From: an uncultured Eubacteriales bacterium
GTDB taxonomy: Bacteria > Bacillota > Clostridia > Lachnospirales > Lachnospiraceae
Direction: 5' to 3'
Length of the DNA stretch: 24,408 bases
Assembly (NCBI GenBank): GCA_900313765.1
Contig: OMSN01000005.1
Coordinates: forward strand, 1 to 24,408
Of the stretch, positions 1-8,283 are shown one piece after another (positions within the stretch are counted from its first letter, which is position 1; each line of letters starts with the position of its first letter). The position numbers and the translations under genes are program-made. The notes under the pieces are model-generated. The model did no database searches and was not told where the DNA came from. It worked only from the letters and a program-made list of their open reading frames with translations.

Positions 1-333
1 GATCTGATCCTTCGGGGTCTTTCTCAGCTTCAGAGAGAATGCCATGTTATCATAAACGGTCATATGCGGATACAGAGCGTAGCTCTGGAAGACCATTGCG
101 ATGTCACGGTCCTTCGGCTCAACATCGTTGACAACACGATCACCGATCTTCAGCGTTCCGGAGGAGATCTCCTCAAGACCAGCTACCATACGAAGAGTGG
201 TGGACTTTCCGCATCCGGACGGTCCTACGAAGATGATGAATTCCTTGTCAGCGATCTCAAGATTGAAATCCTTAACCGCTTCAAACCCATTCGGGTACAC
301 TTTACAGATGTGCTCAAGAGATAAACTTGCCAT
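1..333 (-). CDS. ABC transporter ATP-binding protein, MsmK/UgpC type (5' part only)
   Basis: The gene runs off the left edge, so only the first 111 residues are visible. Seen: Walker [10 protein letters not shown] at residues 37-45 and a Q-loop [13 protein letters not shown] around Q83. The N-terminus [16 protein letters not shown] is typical of the ATPases that energise carbohydrate ABC importers (MsmK/UgpC/MalK group). The start ATG (331-333) is preceded by a strong GGAGG at 341-346, which fixes it. The signature motif, Walker B and the C-terminal regulatory domain lie outside the window, so the substrate cannot be told. In this family one ATPase often serves several sugar permeases, which would fit a solitary gene, but the other neighbour is unseen. 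It is transcribed away from the exonuclease gene across a 292-bp divergent spacer. Confidence 0.93.
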   Translation of the reverse strand, partial: MASLSLEHICKVYPNGFEAVKDFNLEIADKEFIIFVGPSGCGKSTTLRMVAGLEEISSGTLKIGDRVVNDVEPKDRDIAMVFQSYALYPHMTVYDNMAFSLKLRKTPKDQI

Positions 334-625
334 TATGTAATCCTCCAAACTTATCGATACCGTGCGGAACCATACTCTCCGGTCCGCATTAACAACTGTC
401 ACAAGTATACCGCAGACAGAATATTCGTACCATTGATGAGTTAAACAAAATTTCAACAAATCCATGCCCATTTCATCAAGAAAAAACGAATCCGCTTTTT
501 CGTGTTTCTGATTTGACGAAATTTCACATTATTCATGAGCAAATTGACGAAGCCACTATGGGTGAGTATACTGAGTAAAATAACGAGAAGAATCAGCTGC
601 TCTCTTACAGGAAAGGCGGAACCGT
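334..625. promoter_or_regulatory. Divergent intergenic region between ABC ATPase and exonuclease
   Basis: No gene is seen here. It holds the ribosome-binding site of the minus-strand ABC ATPase (341-346) and an imperfect inverted repeat at 363-388 (arms TGCGGAACC and GGTCCGCA, one bulge, 9-nt loop), which would form a hairpin in the ATPase leader. A minus-strand -10-like TATACT lies around 403-408 but has no good -35. A near-consensus plus-strand promoter is listed separately. The inverted repeat could be an operator or a leader hairpin; the sequence does not decide. Confidence 0.5.
544..572 (+). promoter_or_regulatory. Sigma-A-type promoter of the exonuclease gene
   Basis: TTGACG (544-549), a 17-nt spacer and TATACT (567-572) match the housekeeping consensus closely, at ideal spacing, about 50 bp upstream of the TTG start at 626. 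A second TTGACG at 513-518 has no -10 at proper spacing. Confidence 0.8.
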
Positions 626-1630
626 TTGAATTATATTGTGATGGATCTGGAGTGGAACCAGTGCCCATATGGAAAAAAGCAGGAAGATCCGAAGATGCCC
701 TTCGAGATCATTGAGATCGGCGCGGTCAAACTGGACTCTTCCTTTCATGAACTCGGGACTTTCCATGAGACGATCCACCCGGTCCTGTATAAAAAACTGC
801 ACTATATGACGAGAAATGTCATACATATGACTGAGAAGGACCTTCAGGGCAGACGTACATTCCCACAGGTCTTTGCAGATTTTCTGGTTTGGTGCGGACC
901 CGATCCCATGCTCTGTACCTGGGGATCCGGCGATCTGACCGAGCTTCAGAGAAATGTGCGCTGGCATATGGATCATGGCTATCTCACGGGACGCTGGCCA
1001 TTTCCGTTCCCTCTTCTGTTCCGTGATGTCCAGAAGATCTTCTCCCACGTGCATGAAGACGGAAGACAGAGACGTGCGCTTGAATGGGCAGTCAATTATC
1101 TGAATATAGAGAAGACGATGGAATTCCACGACGCATTTGCCGACGCGTGGTATACCGCCAGGATCCTGGAGAGGCTTCCTCAGAAAGATCTGGAAGAGTT
1201 TTCTTCCGTAGATACCTACATCACTCCGTCAAAACGCAGTGAAGAGATCCTGATCCATTACGAATACTACACCAAGTTCATTTCCAAGTCCTTCCATGAG
1301 AGAGAAGCCGTCATGAAAGACCGGGTTGTATCATCGACAAGGTGCCATGTATGCGGCAATAAGATCCGCCGCAAGATTCGATGGTTCTCTGAAAATGGAA
1401 GAAACTTCCTGTGTGTCGCCGAATGTCCGGAGCACGGCCTGATGAAAGGAAAGGCAAGGATCCGGCAAAACAGCGCAGGAGAGTGGTTCGCGGTCAAGAC
1501 GACCCGCCCGATTACACCGCAGGAGATGGATCTTGTGAAAAAGAAGCAGGAGACCCTGCGTGCGAAGCGCAGGTTCCACCGCATGGCAGAAGCTGCCGAC
1601 AGAGACAAAAAAAGACATGCATCCAAATGA
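626..1630 (+). CDS. DEDDh 3'-5' exonuclease family protein (RNase T/DNA pol III epsilon-like) with C-terminal Cys cluster
   Basis: A 334-residue protein. The N-terminal exonuclease fold shows motif I D7-x-E9 (MDLEWNQ), the following ExxEIGAVKLD strand, motif II probably at D103 (SGDLTEL), and motif III H168-x4-D173, so it belongs to the DEDDh group, which uses two metal ions to remove nucleotides from 3' ends. It resembles KapD-type sporulation/RNA exonucleases; the substrate is not known from sequence. After residue 200 there is an extra region with C240-x2-C243 and C263-x3-C267-x2-H270, which looks like a metal-binding ribbon, and then a Lys/Arg-rich tail. Start: TTG at 626 with AAAGGCGGA just upstream; no earlier in-frame ATG. 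It is transcribed against the expected fork direction and ends in a terminator shared with the convergent recombinase-like gene. Confidence 0.85.
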   Translation: MNYIVMDLEWNQCPYGKKQEDPKMPFEIIEIGAVKLDSSFHELGTFHETIHPVLYKKLHYMTRNVIHMTEKDLQGRRTFPQVFADFLVWCGPDPMLCTWGSGDLTELQRNVRWHMDHGYLTGRWPFPFPLLFRDVQKIFSHVHEDGRQRRALEWAVNYLNIEKTMEFHDAFADAWYTARILERLPQKDLEEFSSVDTYITPSKRSEEILIHYEYYTKFISKSFHEREAVMKDRVVSSTRCHVCGNKIRRKIRWFSENGRNFLCVAECPEHGLMKGKARIRQNSAGEWFAVKTTRPITPQEMDLVKKKQETLRAKRRFHRMAEAADRDKKRHASK

Positions 1631-1649
1631 AACGGATGCATGTTTTTTT
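1615..1649. terminator. Bidirectional intrinsic terminator
   Basis: A perfect 10-bp stem, ACATGCATCC (1615-1624) with GGATGCATGT (1634-1643), is followed by a T run on plus and preceded by an A run (about 1606-1613), so it can stop both convergent genes. The TGA of the exonuclease gene lies in the loop. Confidence 0.88.
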
Positions 1650-2389
1650 CATATCTCCTGTGTGTCCAGATGGAAATCCCGGATCAGATCCTCCATACCG
1701 GACAGAAGCGTGTCCACTCTCCCGTAAAACGCATCACTGTTCATGGGATTGTCCATCTCTTCTTCCAGCAGATTCATCATATCCCTGACCGCTTCCATAC
1801 GGCGGATGCCCGATGCGTCCTGAAACAGTTTTCTGCGGGCGCGCGTATTCTCCTCCGGAGACATTCTGGATGCGATCGTGTCCACTCTCGGCTTTTCGCC
1901 GATAAAACGGAACGTGACCGATGGGGACGCATGATTGAGAAGATTCGTCAGATAATAGATGTCCCCTGTATTTTTATAATATTTCCAGGCAAATGTCTTG
2001 CGCATGGTCTGCGCTCCGATGGTTCCCAGGCCGATCCTGGTTCCGGCATTCTTCAGGGCTCTGTATGCCTGTTCCCTGGAGACCGGATTCTGCTTCATAC
2101 CCCGGAACAGCGGCGCGTCATCCGCTTTGCCTTCCGTATATTCCTGAATGACCTTCTTCAGATCCGGCTCAAACCGGTAAGAGCGCTTCACCTTGTGCGT
2201 TCCCAGATAGACAACGATGGAATCCTTATCCCGCACATCGCCGACGGTCAGCTTCAGGATATCCTGTACCTGCATGCCGGTCCCGACACCGATCCGGAAC
2301 ATGATGAAGTATTTTACGTCAAGACTCAGAAGCTCTTCCTCATATTTTCTGAGAGTCTCTTCGTCCTTGATAGGGGCGACCCAGTTCAT
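1649..2389 (-). CDS. Tyrosine-recombinase-fold protein, catalytically degenerate
   Basis: A 246-residue protein whose residues 20-165 follow the catalytic domain of phage-integrase-type recombinases. The usual GLRisEl motif reads GMQVQDIL, so catalytic Arg-I is Gln40. The HxLR motif reads QTMRKTFA (Q127 for His, R130 kept). The LGHsspxTtxxY motif reads LNHASPSVTFRFIG, with H153 kept but the nucleophilic Tyr replaced by Phe162. There is no N-terminal SAM-like core-binding domain, and a 70-residue charged C-terminal helix-rich tail follows. It therefore probably binds DNA or a partner but cannot cut and rejoin DNA. Its ATG overlaps the stop of the carboxypeptidase gene by 4 bp (ATGA) with AGAGGTGA upstream, implying coupled translation. 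No att sites or mobile genes are seen nearby, so it looks domesticated. Function unknown. Confidence 0.8.
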   Translation of the reverse strand: MNWVAPIKDEETLRKYEEELLSLDVKYFIMFRIGVGTGMQVQDILKLTVGDVRDKDSIVVYLGTHKVKRSYRFEPDLKKVIQEYTEGKADDAPLFRGMKQNPVSREQAYRALKNAGTRIGLGTIGAQTMRKTFAWKYYKNTGDIYYLTNLLNHASPSVTFRFIGEKPRVDTIASRMSPEENTRARRKLFQDASGIRRMEAVRDMMNLLEEEMDNPMNSDAFYGRVDTLLSGMEDLIRDFHLDTQEI

Positions 2390-4074
2390 TCGCTGTCACC
2401 TCTCTTCTCAAGGTCCAGATCCTGAAGATTCGGATCTTCCATCCAGTCATCTTCGGTTCTTCTCGCCATCTCCTCGGCCATGGCCCTGCGGAGTTCTTCC
2501 TCGATCTCAAGGGCAGATTTCGCATCGATCTCTGCCTCCCTGCGCATCGCCTCTTCCCGGGCTGCCTTCATCTTTTTTCTCGACCTGGAATCTCTGGACG
2601 ACTGCAGCAGCAGGACCAGAAGAAGCACCAGCAGAACGATGATGAGCAGTCCTACCGTCATGATAACGGCTGTCCTGTTCTGTTCAACAAACTCACAGGC
2701 ACGCTGATACCACTCATTTGCAAACTCGCCGATATTCTGCCAGACGATCTCCTTCGTATCCTGAATATTATTCTCTTTATCGCCGGTCTGTCCCTGCATG
2801 GTCACCTGGACAGCTCTCTGCCACGGATAGGACAGGAACAGATTCGCTGTGGGGACCGTCAGGCGGATCTTTCCTACAGGCCAGGTGTGATACGTGATAT
2901 TCAGCGCCTTCGGCTCACCCGCGACCGCCTCGTCCGGCGCCGGGGACACTACGATCGCCGAAGTGTCCGCATCCTGCGGGACAGATACTACCGGATTGCC
3001 CGAGAATTCAGAGATCGTCTGCTGAAGCTCCGGAGCTTCCAGCGCACTCGCCTTGCCCAGATAATCCACATGCATGGCCTGTGCCATCGTCTTGCTGCGG
3101 AAGCTGCCTGACAGATTGATATTCCGGAAGTTATCGAAACCATAATTCAGAAGATCGATGGTCTCCAGATAATTCTGATCCGCTCCGTTCCCATGGAGAA
3201 GCACACAGACGAGTCTTCTTCCGTCCCTCTCACCATAGGTGACAAGCGTATTCCAGGCTTTCTCTGTGAAGCCGGTCTTACCGCCTGTGCACCAGCTGGT
3301 ATAAAAATCACTGTCCGATATCAGCATACGATGATGATTCTGAAGATACCTCGTCTCCTCATACGTATTAGTCGGAGGCACGTCATAATTCACGGTGGAG
3401 CAAAGCGTACGGAACCCTTCATTCCTGTATGCTTCCGCCGCGATCAGAGCATAATCATGTGCCGTCGTATAGTGGTCATCTGCCGACAGACCCGACGGAT
3501 TGGAGAAATGAGTACCGGTACATCCAAGAGCTGCAGCACGGTCATTCATCATCTGCGCAAAACCTTCCATGGATCCGCCGACATACTCCGCCAGAGCATT
3601 CGCCGTATCATTGGCCGACTCCAGCATCAGAGTATACAGAGCATCCCGGATCGTCATCTGCTCACCCTCTGATAGTCCGACATTGGATGCATTTTCATCC
3701 AGTTCATAGACGATGGTAGAACAGGTCATCACCGCATCCAGATCCGCATTCTCCAGCGTCAGGAGCGCCGTCATGATCTTGGTGATCGATGCCGGATACA
3801 GCTGCCTGTCACAGTTTTTGGAATACAGAAAGACACCGGTGTCAACATCCATGACAACACCGGCAGATGCCTGGATCGCCTGGCCTTCCGGCCATCCCTC
3901 CACAGCATTCGACTGAATCGGTTCATAATACTCGTCCGGGATATACTCTTCTTCGTCTGCACAGACACTGCAGACAGATCCGGCGGCAAGCAATACTGTC
4001 ATCATCAGACAGATCAGAGCGCGCACGGAATATGGTAAGAAATGATCCTTACGGAAATGCCTCAGATTATTCAT
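2386..4074 (-). CDS. D-alanyl-D-alanine carboxypeptidase (PBP5/DacF-like) with C-terminal membrane anchor and cytoplasmic tail
   Basis: A 562-residue serine peptidase (S11 family) that trims the terminal D-Ala from peptidoglycan stem peptides outside the membrane. Seen, numbering from the ATG at 4074: signal peptide ending near CSVCA (about 39), active-site SITK (S96, K99), SAN (153-155), KTG (266-268), then the beta-rich C-terminal domain. A hydrophobic helix at about 468-491 is followed by some 70 charged residues rich in Glu, Arg and Ala, likely a cytoplasmic helix. PBP5 proteins usually end in a short amphipathic anchor, so this bitopic layout is unusual. Start: the ATG has AAGGGG 6 nt upstream; an in-frame TTG 18 nt earlier has no better site. 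It is the first gene of a two-gene unit with the recombinase-like protein. The dac paralogue cannot be fixed, so no symbol is given. Confidence 0.9.
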   Translation of the reverse strand: MNNLRHFRKDHFLPYSVRALICLMMTVLLAAGSVCSVCADEEEYIPDEYYEPIQSNAVEGWPEGQAIQASAGVVMDVDTGVFLYSKNCDRQLYPASITKIMTALLTLENADLDAVMTCSTIVYELDENASNVGLSEGEQMTIRDALYTLMLESANDTANALAEYVGGSMEGFAQMMNDRAAALGCTGTHFSNPSGLSADDHYTTAHDYALIAAEAYRNEGFRTLCSTVNYDVPPTNTYEETRYLQNHHRMLISDSDFYTSWCTGGKTGFTEKAWNTLVTYGERDGRRLVCVLLHGNGADQNYLETIDLLNYGFDNFRNINLSGSFRSKTMAQAMHVDYLGKASALEAPELQQTISEFSGNPVVSVPQDADTSAIVVSPAPDEAVAGEPKALNITYHTWPVGKIRLTVPTANLFLSYPWQRAVQVTMQGQTGDKENNIQDTKEIVWQNIGEFANEWYQRACEFVEQNRTAVIMTVGLLIIVLLVLLLVLLLQSSRDSRSRKKMKAAREEAMRREAEIDAKSALEIEEELRRAMAEEMARRTEDDWMEDPNLQDLDLEKRGDSE

Positions 4075-4122
4075 GTCGATCCCCTTGAACAATTATTCTG
4101 CTCCCCAGCAGATAAACAAAAA

Positions 4123-4148
4123 CTTCGCCGTGATTTCTCACGACGAAG
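4123..4148 (-). terminator. Terminator downstream of ridA
   Basis: On the minus strand an 11-bp stem with one mismatch (arms 4138-4148 and 4123-4133, 4-nt loop) is followed by TTTTTGTTT. It ends the gyrB-gyrA-lipoprotein-ridA transcript. Confidence 0.8.
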
Positions 4149-4150
4149 CA

Positions 4151-4179
4151 AGTGTAACATGTTTTTGACTGAAATGCAA
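4151..4179 (-). promoter_or_regulatory. Candidate promoter of the carboxypeptidase gene
   Basis: On minus, TTGCAT (4174-4179), a 17-nt spacer and TACACT (4151-4156) with an extended TGT just before the -10. Transcription would start inside the ridA terminator hairpin, so the two signals overlap. The hexamers match only moderately. Confidence 0.45.
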
Positions 4180-4206
4180 CTTAAACTGAATTCTGTTGCA
4201 TTTCGT

Positions 4207-4581
4207 TTACTCTACAACCGCAACAGCTTCGATCTCACACAGAACACCCTTCGGGAGAGCCTTTACTGCCACGCAGGAACGAGCCGGTTTGCTGACGAAA
4301 TATTTCTCATAGACAGCATTGAATGCTGCAAAATCAGCCATATCCGCAAGGAAACATGTGGTCTTGAAAACTTTCTCAAAAGAAGTTCCTGCCTCCTCAA
4401 GAAGCGCGCCGACATTCTTGCAGCTCTGCTCAGCCTGCACTTCGATGGTGTCGCCCGGAACATCTCCGGTTGCCGGATCTACCGGGATCTGGCCGGAAAG
4501 ATAAGCAACTCCGTTTACAATGATTCCCTGGGAATACGGTCCGATCGCTGCCGGTGCCTTATCAGTGGAAATATACTTCAT
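4207..4581 (-). CDS. ridA: RidA family reactive-intermediate (enamine/imine) deaminase
   Basis: A 124-residue protein of the normal RidA/YjgF length. Members hydrolyse 2-aminoacrylate and similar reactive enamines/imines released by PLP enzymes, forming cytosolic trimers. Seen: AIGPYSQGI at 12-20, the YLSGQIPVDP strand at 27-36, and the active-site segment PARSCVAVKALPKG with R101 (the carboxylate-binding Arg of the family) and E116 of the terminal CEIEAVA motif. Start: the ATG at 4579-4581 has AAGGAGG upstream at 8-nt spacing. It lies 37 bp downstream of the lipoprotein gene with no terminator between, so it is probably the last gene of the gyrase operon. The link to gyrase is positional only. 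Confidence 0.93.
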   Translation of the reverse strand: MKYISTDKAPAAIGPYSQGIIVNGVAYLSGQIPVDPATGDVPGDTIEVQAEQSCKNVGALLEEAGTSFEKVFKTTCFLADMADFAAFNAVYEKYFVSKPARSCVAVKALPKGVLCEIEAVAVVE

Positions 4582-4618
4582 AATAAGATCCTCCTTATAT
4601 TTATATACATTTCTGTAT

Positions 4619-5707
4619 TTACTGGTTCAGATACCACTGTGCAACCATAGAGGACATCTTGCCAAACTCACTAATTGCCTCATTGTTTCTGCCCGCAAGC
4701 TCGTTGCTCAGGATCGTCAGGATATATCCTTCTCCCTTGCCCTCAGGCGGAAATACGATCGCTACATCATTCTCTATGCATCCAAGATTATAGCCCTCCG
4801 GCATCTCGCCGGTCTTGTTGCCGCTGGTGAATCCTTCCGGAAGTCCTGCCGGGATCTTATTCTTCAGAGCCTGAGCCTTAACGACTTCCAGCATCTTTGC
4901 AGACGCTTCCTCGTTGATCAGCTTCCCGTGGTAGATGTCTGACAGGAACTTTCTCGTATCAGCTGCCGTCGTGTAGTTGTCATCGGTGGGATTCGGATCC
5001 AGGAACCGTCTACCCAGGGACGTTCCCGTATATCCATTCTCCTTGCAGAATTCAGCCACCAGCTCTGCACCCTTCTTGAAATCACCTTCTCCGAGGCGGT
5101 CTACCAGAAGATTGGCAGCATCGTTGTCAGACACCGTGATCATCTTGTTGATGGTCTCACGAAGCTGTCCTTCATGTTCCTCGCCAAATGAGATGGCCTC
5201 TTCACCTTCCTTCGGGTAGCACATATACCGGTAGACTGCACCCATGATAAACAGCTTCACGACACTGGCCGACTGCATCACACTGGTATCGTGATAACCG
5301 CAGACTTCTCCGCTGGCAAGATCTTCATAGCCGACAGCCCAGCGTTCATTCATGGCCTCGCGCTTTGCGATCACTTCTTTTACGATTGTACTGACCGGTT
5401 CCTGCAGAGCTTCTGCTTCCGACTCCGTCTCAGTACCGGCCTGCATCTCTGACTCTGTATCAGGGACAACCATAAAGGTCTCTTCCTGCTCGTCAGCCAA
5501 CTCTGTCTCTGATCCTGCGCCGTCTGCTTCCGCCATCGTCTCGATAAACGGAACACCATCTCCAGTATCGATCTCCACAAGCTGCTCCGACTCAGCACTG
5601 GTCTGAGTGGAAGTCTGCTTCTTCGATACGATCTGATCCAGCATACTGCATCCGCTTAATCCGACTACCGCTGCAAGCAGCAGCGCGAGTACGCTTTTTC
5701 TCTTCAT
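4619..5707 (-). CDS. Beta-lactamase-fold serine hydrolase, lipoprotein
   Basis: A 362-residue exported lipoprotein. Seen: signal peptide with lipobox LSGC (C20), an acidic Ser/Thr/Glu-rich linker at about 30-105, then a class A beta-lactamase-like domain with S148-V-V-K151, S193-D-N195 and K298-T-G300. The omega-loop region [15 protein letters not shown] lacks a clear Glu166 equivalent, the residue that drives deacylation in true class A enzymes. It may therefore be a penicillin-binding or peptidase-like protein rather than an effective beta-lactamase; this is inference from alignment by eye. Its ATG overlaps the gyrA stop by 4 bp (ATGA), and its Shine-Dalgarno AGGAG lies inside the last gyrA codons, so it is translationally coupled to gyrA. 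Confidence 0.85.
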   Translation of the reverse strand: MKRKSVLALLLAAVVGLSGCSMLDQIVSKKQTSTQTSAESEQLVEIDTGDGVPFIETMAEADGAGSETELADEQEETFMVVPDTESEMQAGTETESEAEALQEPVSTIVKEVIAKREAMNERWAVGYEDLASGEVCGYHDTSVMQSASVVKLFIMGAVYRYMCYPKEGEEAISFGEEHEGQLRETINKMITVSDNDAANLLVDRLGEGDFKKGAELVAEFCKENGYTGTSLGRRFLDPNPTDDNYTTAADTRKFLSDIYHGKLINEEASAKMLEVVKAQALKNKIPAGLPEGFTSGNKTGEMPEGYNLGCIENDVAIVFPPEGKGEGYILTILSNELAGRNNEAISEFGKMSSMVAQWYLNQ

Positions 5708-8271
5708 TCATTTACTCCTGTATTCGTATCCGGCTCTGTATCTTCTGCCGGTTCATTTTCACCGGAAGCATCTTCTGTCGAATCGTTTTCTTCCGGTTCT
5801 TCTCCGTTACCATCCTTCGGGAAACTCTCCCGCACTTTCGCGATCGAGACGACGATATCCTCTCCGTCAAGCCTCATCAGCTTTACGCCGGATGTGACTC
5901 TGCTGAGCACAGATATATTCTCACAGCTCATACGGATAATAATTCCGTCTGTGTTGATCATCATGATCTCATCATCCTGCTCAACCGGGATCGCACCGAC
6001 GATATTGCCGGTCTTGTCCAGGATCCTGTAGCAGAGGACTCCCTTGCCGCCGCGGCCCTGCATACGGAACTCATTGATATCCGTCAGCTTGCCCATACCC
6101 TTCTCAGATACGATCAGCAGATACGGTGCTTCGTCTGCAAGGACCATGGAGACGACTTCATCCCCGTCCATCAGGTTGACGCCGCGTACACCCATTGAAG
6201 ATCTGCCGGTAGCCCTGGCATCTTTCTCCTTGAACCGGATACACTGGCCGAACTTTGTTACCATCAGGATCTCTTTCTCGTTATCGGTCGCTTCCACGGA
6301 GATCAGTTCATCATCTTCCCTCAGCGCGATGGCGATCAGACCGTTCTTGCGCACATTTGCATACTCGGAAATGAGCGTACGCTTGATCTGACCCTTGCGG
6401 GTCGCCATGGTCAGATAACCGTCTTTTGAGATCTCCTGTGTGGATCCCACCGGGATCACAGCAGACAGTTTCTCATCCGGCTGCAGCTGAAGAAGATTCA
6501 CGATCGCAACACCACGGGCATTTCTTCCGGCTTCAGGCACTTCATATGCCTTCAGTTTGTAGACACGGCCCTTATTGGTGAAGATCATCAGATCCGCATG
6601 GGAATCCGTCATCAGAAGACGGTCGATGTAATCTTCCTTCAGGGCCTGCATGCCCTTGATGCCTCTGCCTCCCCTGTTCTGGGATTTGAAGTTATCTTCG
6701 CTCATCCGCTTGATATAGCCGAGTTTGGTCAGCGTGATAACAATATCTTCCTTCTCAACCAGATCCTCTGCGTCGAAGTCTCCGATGTCATAGCCGATCT
6801 TCGTTCTGCGGTCATCCCCATACTTGTCACGGATCACCAGGATCTCCTTGCGGATCACTCCCAGCAGAAGCTTCTCGTCACCCAGGATCGCAGTCAGTTC
6901 CGCGATCAGCTTCATCAGCTGTTCGTGCTCTGCCTCGATCTTGCCTCTTTCCAGACCGGTCAGCGCTCTCAGACGCATATCCACGATCGCCTGCGCCTGT
7001 ACATCATCTAGTCCGAACTTCTCCATCAGGGAATTCTTCGCGATCTGTACTGTCTCGGAAGAACGGATGATCCGGATCACTTCATCGATGTTGTCCAGAG
7101 CGATCAGCAGTCCCTGCAGGATATGGTCTCTCTCCTGCGCTTTATTCAGTTCATACTTCGTACGGCGTGTGACAACTTCCTCCTGATGCTTCAGGTAATA
7201 GTGAAGCATCTCCAGGATATTCAGAATCTTCGGTTTGTTGTCGATCAGCGCCAGCATGATAACGCCGAATGTGTCCTGAAGCTGCGTATGCAGATACAGT
7301 TTATTTAAAATGATATTCGCATTCGCATCTCTTCTGACATCAATGGTGACACGCATGCCCTCACGGCTGGATTCATCTGTAATGCCGGTGATCCCGTCGA
7401 TCTTCTTATCACGGACCAGCTGTGCCATCTTCTCGATCAGCCTGGCCTTGTTGACCAGGTAGGGAAGCTCCGTGATCACGATACGGCTGCGTCCGTTGGG
7501 AAGAGTCTCGATATCCGTGACCGCGCGGACCCGGATCTTGCCGCGCCCTGTGCGGTACGCCTCATTGATACCCGCTTTGCCGAGGATCTCTGCTCCTGTC
7601 GGGAAGTCCGGTCCTTTGACGATCTTCATGACTTCATCGATGGAAGTCTCTCTGTCCTCCTCCACACGATTGTCAATGATCTTCACGACCGCGTCGATCA
7701 CTTCTCTCAGGTTATGAGGCGGAATATTCGTCGCCATACCGACTGCGATACCGGTGGTTCCGTTTACAAGGAGATTCGGAAAACGGCTCGGAAGGACCGT
7801 CGGTTCTTTTTCCGTTTCATCAAAGTTCGGAACAAAATCCACCGTATCCTTGTTGATGTCTGCCAGCATCTCCATGGACATTTTGGACAGACGCGCCTCT
7901 GTATAACGCATGGCAGCTGCGCCGTCGCCATCCACCGAACCGAAATTGCCGTGACCATCCACCAGAGGATAGCGCATGGACCAGTCCTGCGCCATATAGA
8001 CAAGTGCTCCGTATATGGAACTGTCTCCGTGCGGGTGGTATTTACCCATCGTGTCACCGACGATACGCGCACATTTTCTGTGCGGTTTGTCAGGACCGTT
8101 GTTCAGTTCGATCATCGAATACAGAACTCTTCTCTGCACCGGCTTCAGACCGTCTCTGACATCCGGAAGCGCTCTTGCAGCGATTACACTCATCGCGTAA
8201 TCGATATAAGATTCCTCCATCGTCTTCTGCAGATCCACTTCCTGAATCTGATCAAATATTCTGTCGTCCAT
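5704..8271 (-). CDS. gyrA: DNA gyrase subunit A
   Basis: An 855-residue breakage-reunion subunit of gyrase, which with GyrB introduces negative supercoils. Seen: N-terminal [20 protein letters not shown], the catalytic tyrosine Y123 in [11 protein letters not shown], the GyrA box QNRGGRG at 531-537 that marks gyrase rather than topoisomerase IV, and six-bladed C-terminal domain repeats. An acidic Glu/Asp-rich tail of about 40 residues ends the protein. The quinolone-determining region reads [12 protein letters not shown], so the position equal to E. coli D87 is Gly88 while Ser is kept at the S83 position (S84). Start: ATG at 8269-8271 with CGGGAG upstream. It lies 12 bp after gyrB in one operon and overlaps the following lipoprotein gene by 4 bp. 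Confidence 0.98.
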   Translation of the reverse strand: MDDRIFDQIQEVDLQKTMEESYIDYAMSVIAARALPDVRDGLKPVQRRVLYSMIELNNGPDKPHRKCARIVGDTMGKYHPHGDSSIYGALVYMAQDWSMRYPLVDGHGNFGSVDGDGAAAMRYTEARLSKMSMEMLADINKDTVDFVPNFDETEKEPTVLPSRFPNLLVNGTTGIAVGMATNIPPHNLREVIDAVVKIIDNRVEEDRETSIDEVMKIVKGPDFPTGAEILGKAGINEAYRTGRGKIRVRAVTDIETLPNGRSRIVITELPYLVNKARLIEKMAQLVRDKKIDGITGITDESSREGMRVTIDVRRDANANIILNKLYLHTQLQDTFGVIMLALIDNKPKILNILEMLHYYLKHQEEVVTRRTKYELNKAQERDHILQGLLIALDNIDEVIRIIRSSETVQIAKNSLMEKFGLDDVQAQAIVDMRLRALTGLERGKIEAEHEQLMKLIAELTAILGDEKLLLGVIRKEILVIRDKYGDDRRTKIGYDIGDFDAEDLVEKEDIVITLTKLGYIKRMSEDNFKSQNRGGRGIKGMQALKEDYIDRLLMTDSHADLMIFTNKGRVYKLKAYEVPEAGRNARGVAIVNLLQLQPDEKLSAVIPVGSTQEISKDGYLTMATRKGQIKRTLISEYANVRKNGLIAIALREDDELISVEATDNEKEILMVTKFGQCIRFKEKDARATGRSSMGVRGVNLMDGDEVVSMVLADEAPYLLIVSEKGMGKLTDINEFRMQGRGGKGVLCYRILDKTGNIVGAIPVEQDDEIMMINTDGIIIRMSCENISVLSRVTSGVKLMRLDGEDIVVSIAKVRESFPKDGNGEEPEENDSTEDASGENEPAEDTEPDTNTGVNE

Positions 8272-8283
8272 TCTGTGCTCCCG

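Noticed and set aside
1649..2389. Idea of an integrated mobile element around the recombinase-like gene
   Set aside because: No att-like repeats, tRNA target or cargo genes are seen; the catalytic residues are lost and the gene is coupled to a cell-wall gene.
1640..2425. Plus-strand ORF of 261 aa opposite the recombinase-like gene
   Set aside because: Antisense shadow: it starts in the terminator T run and resembles no known protein, while the minus frame has clear recombinase homology and a coupled start.
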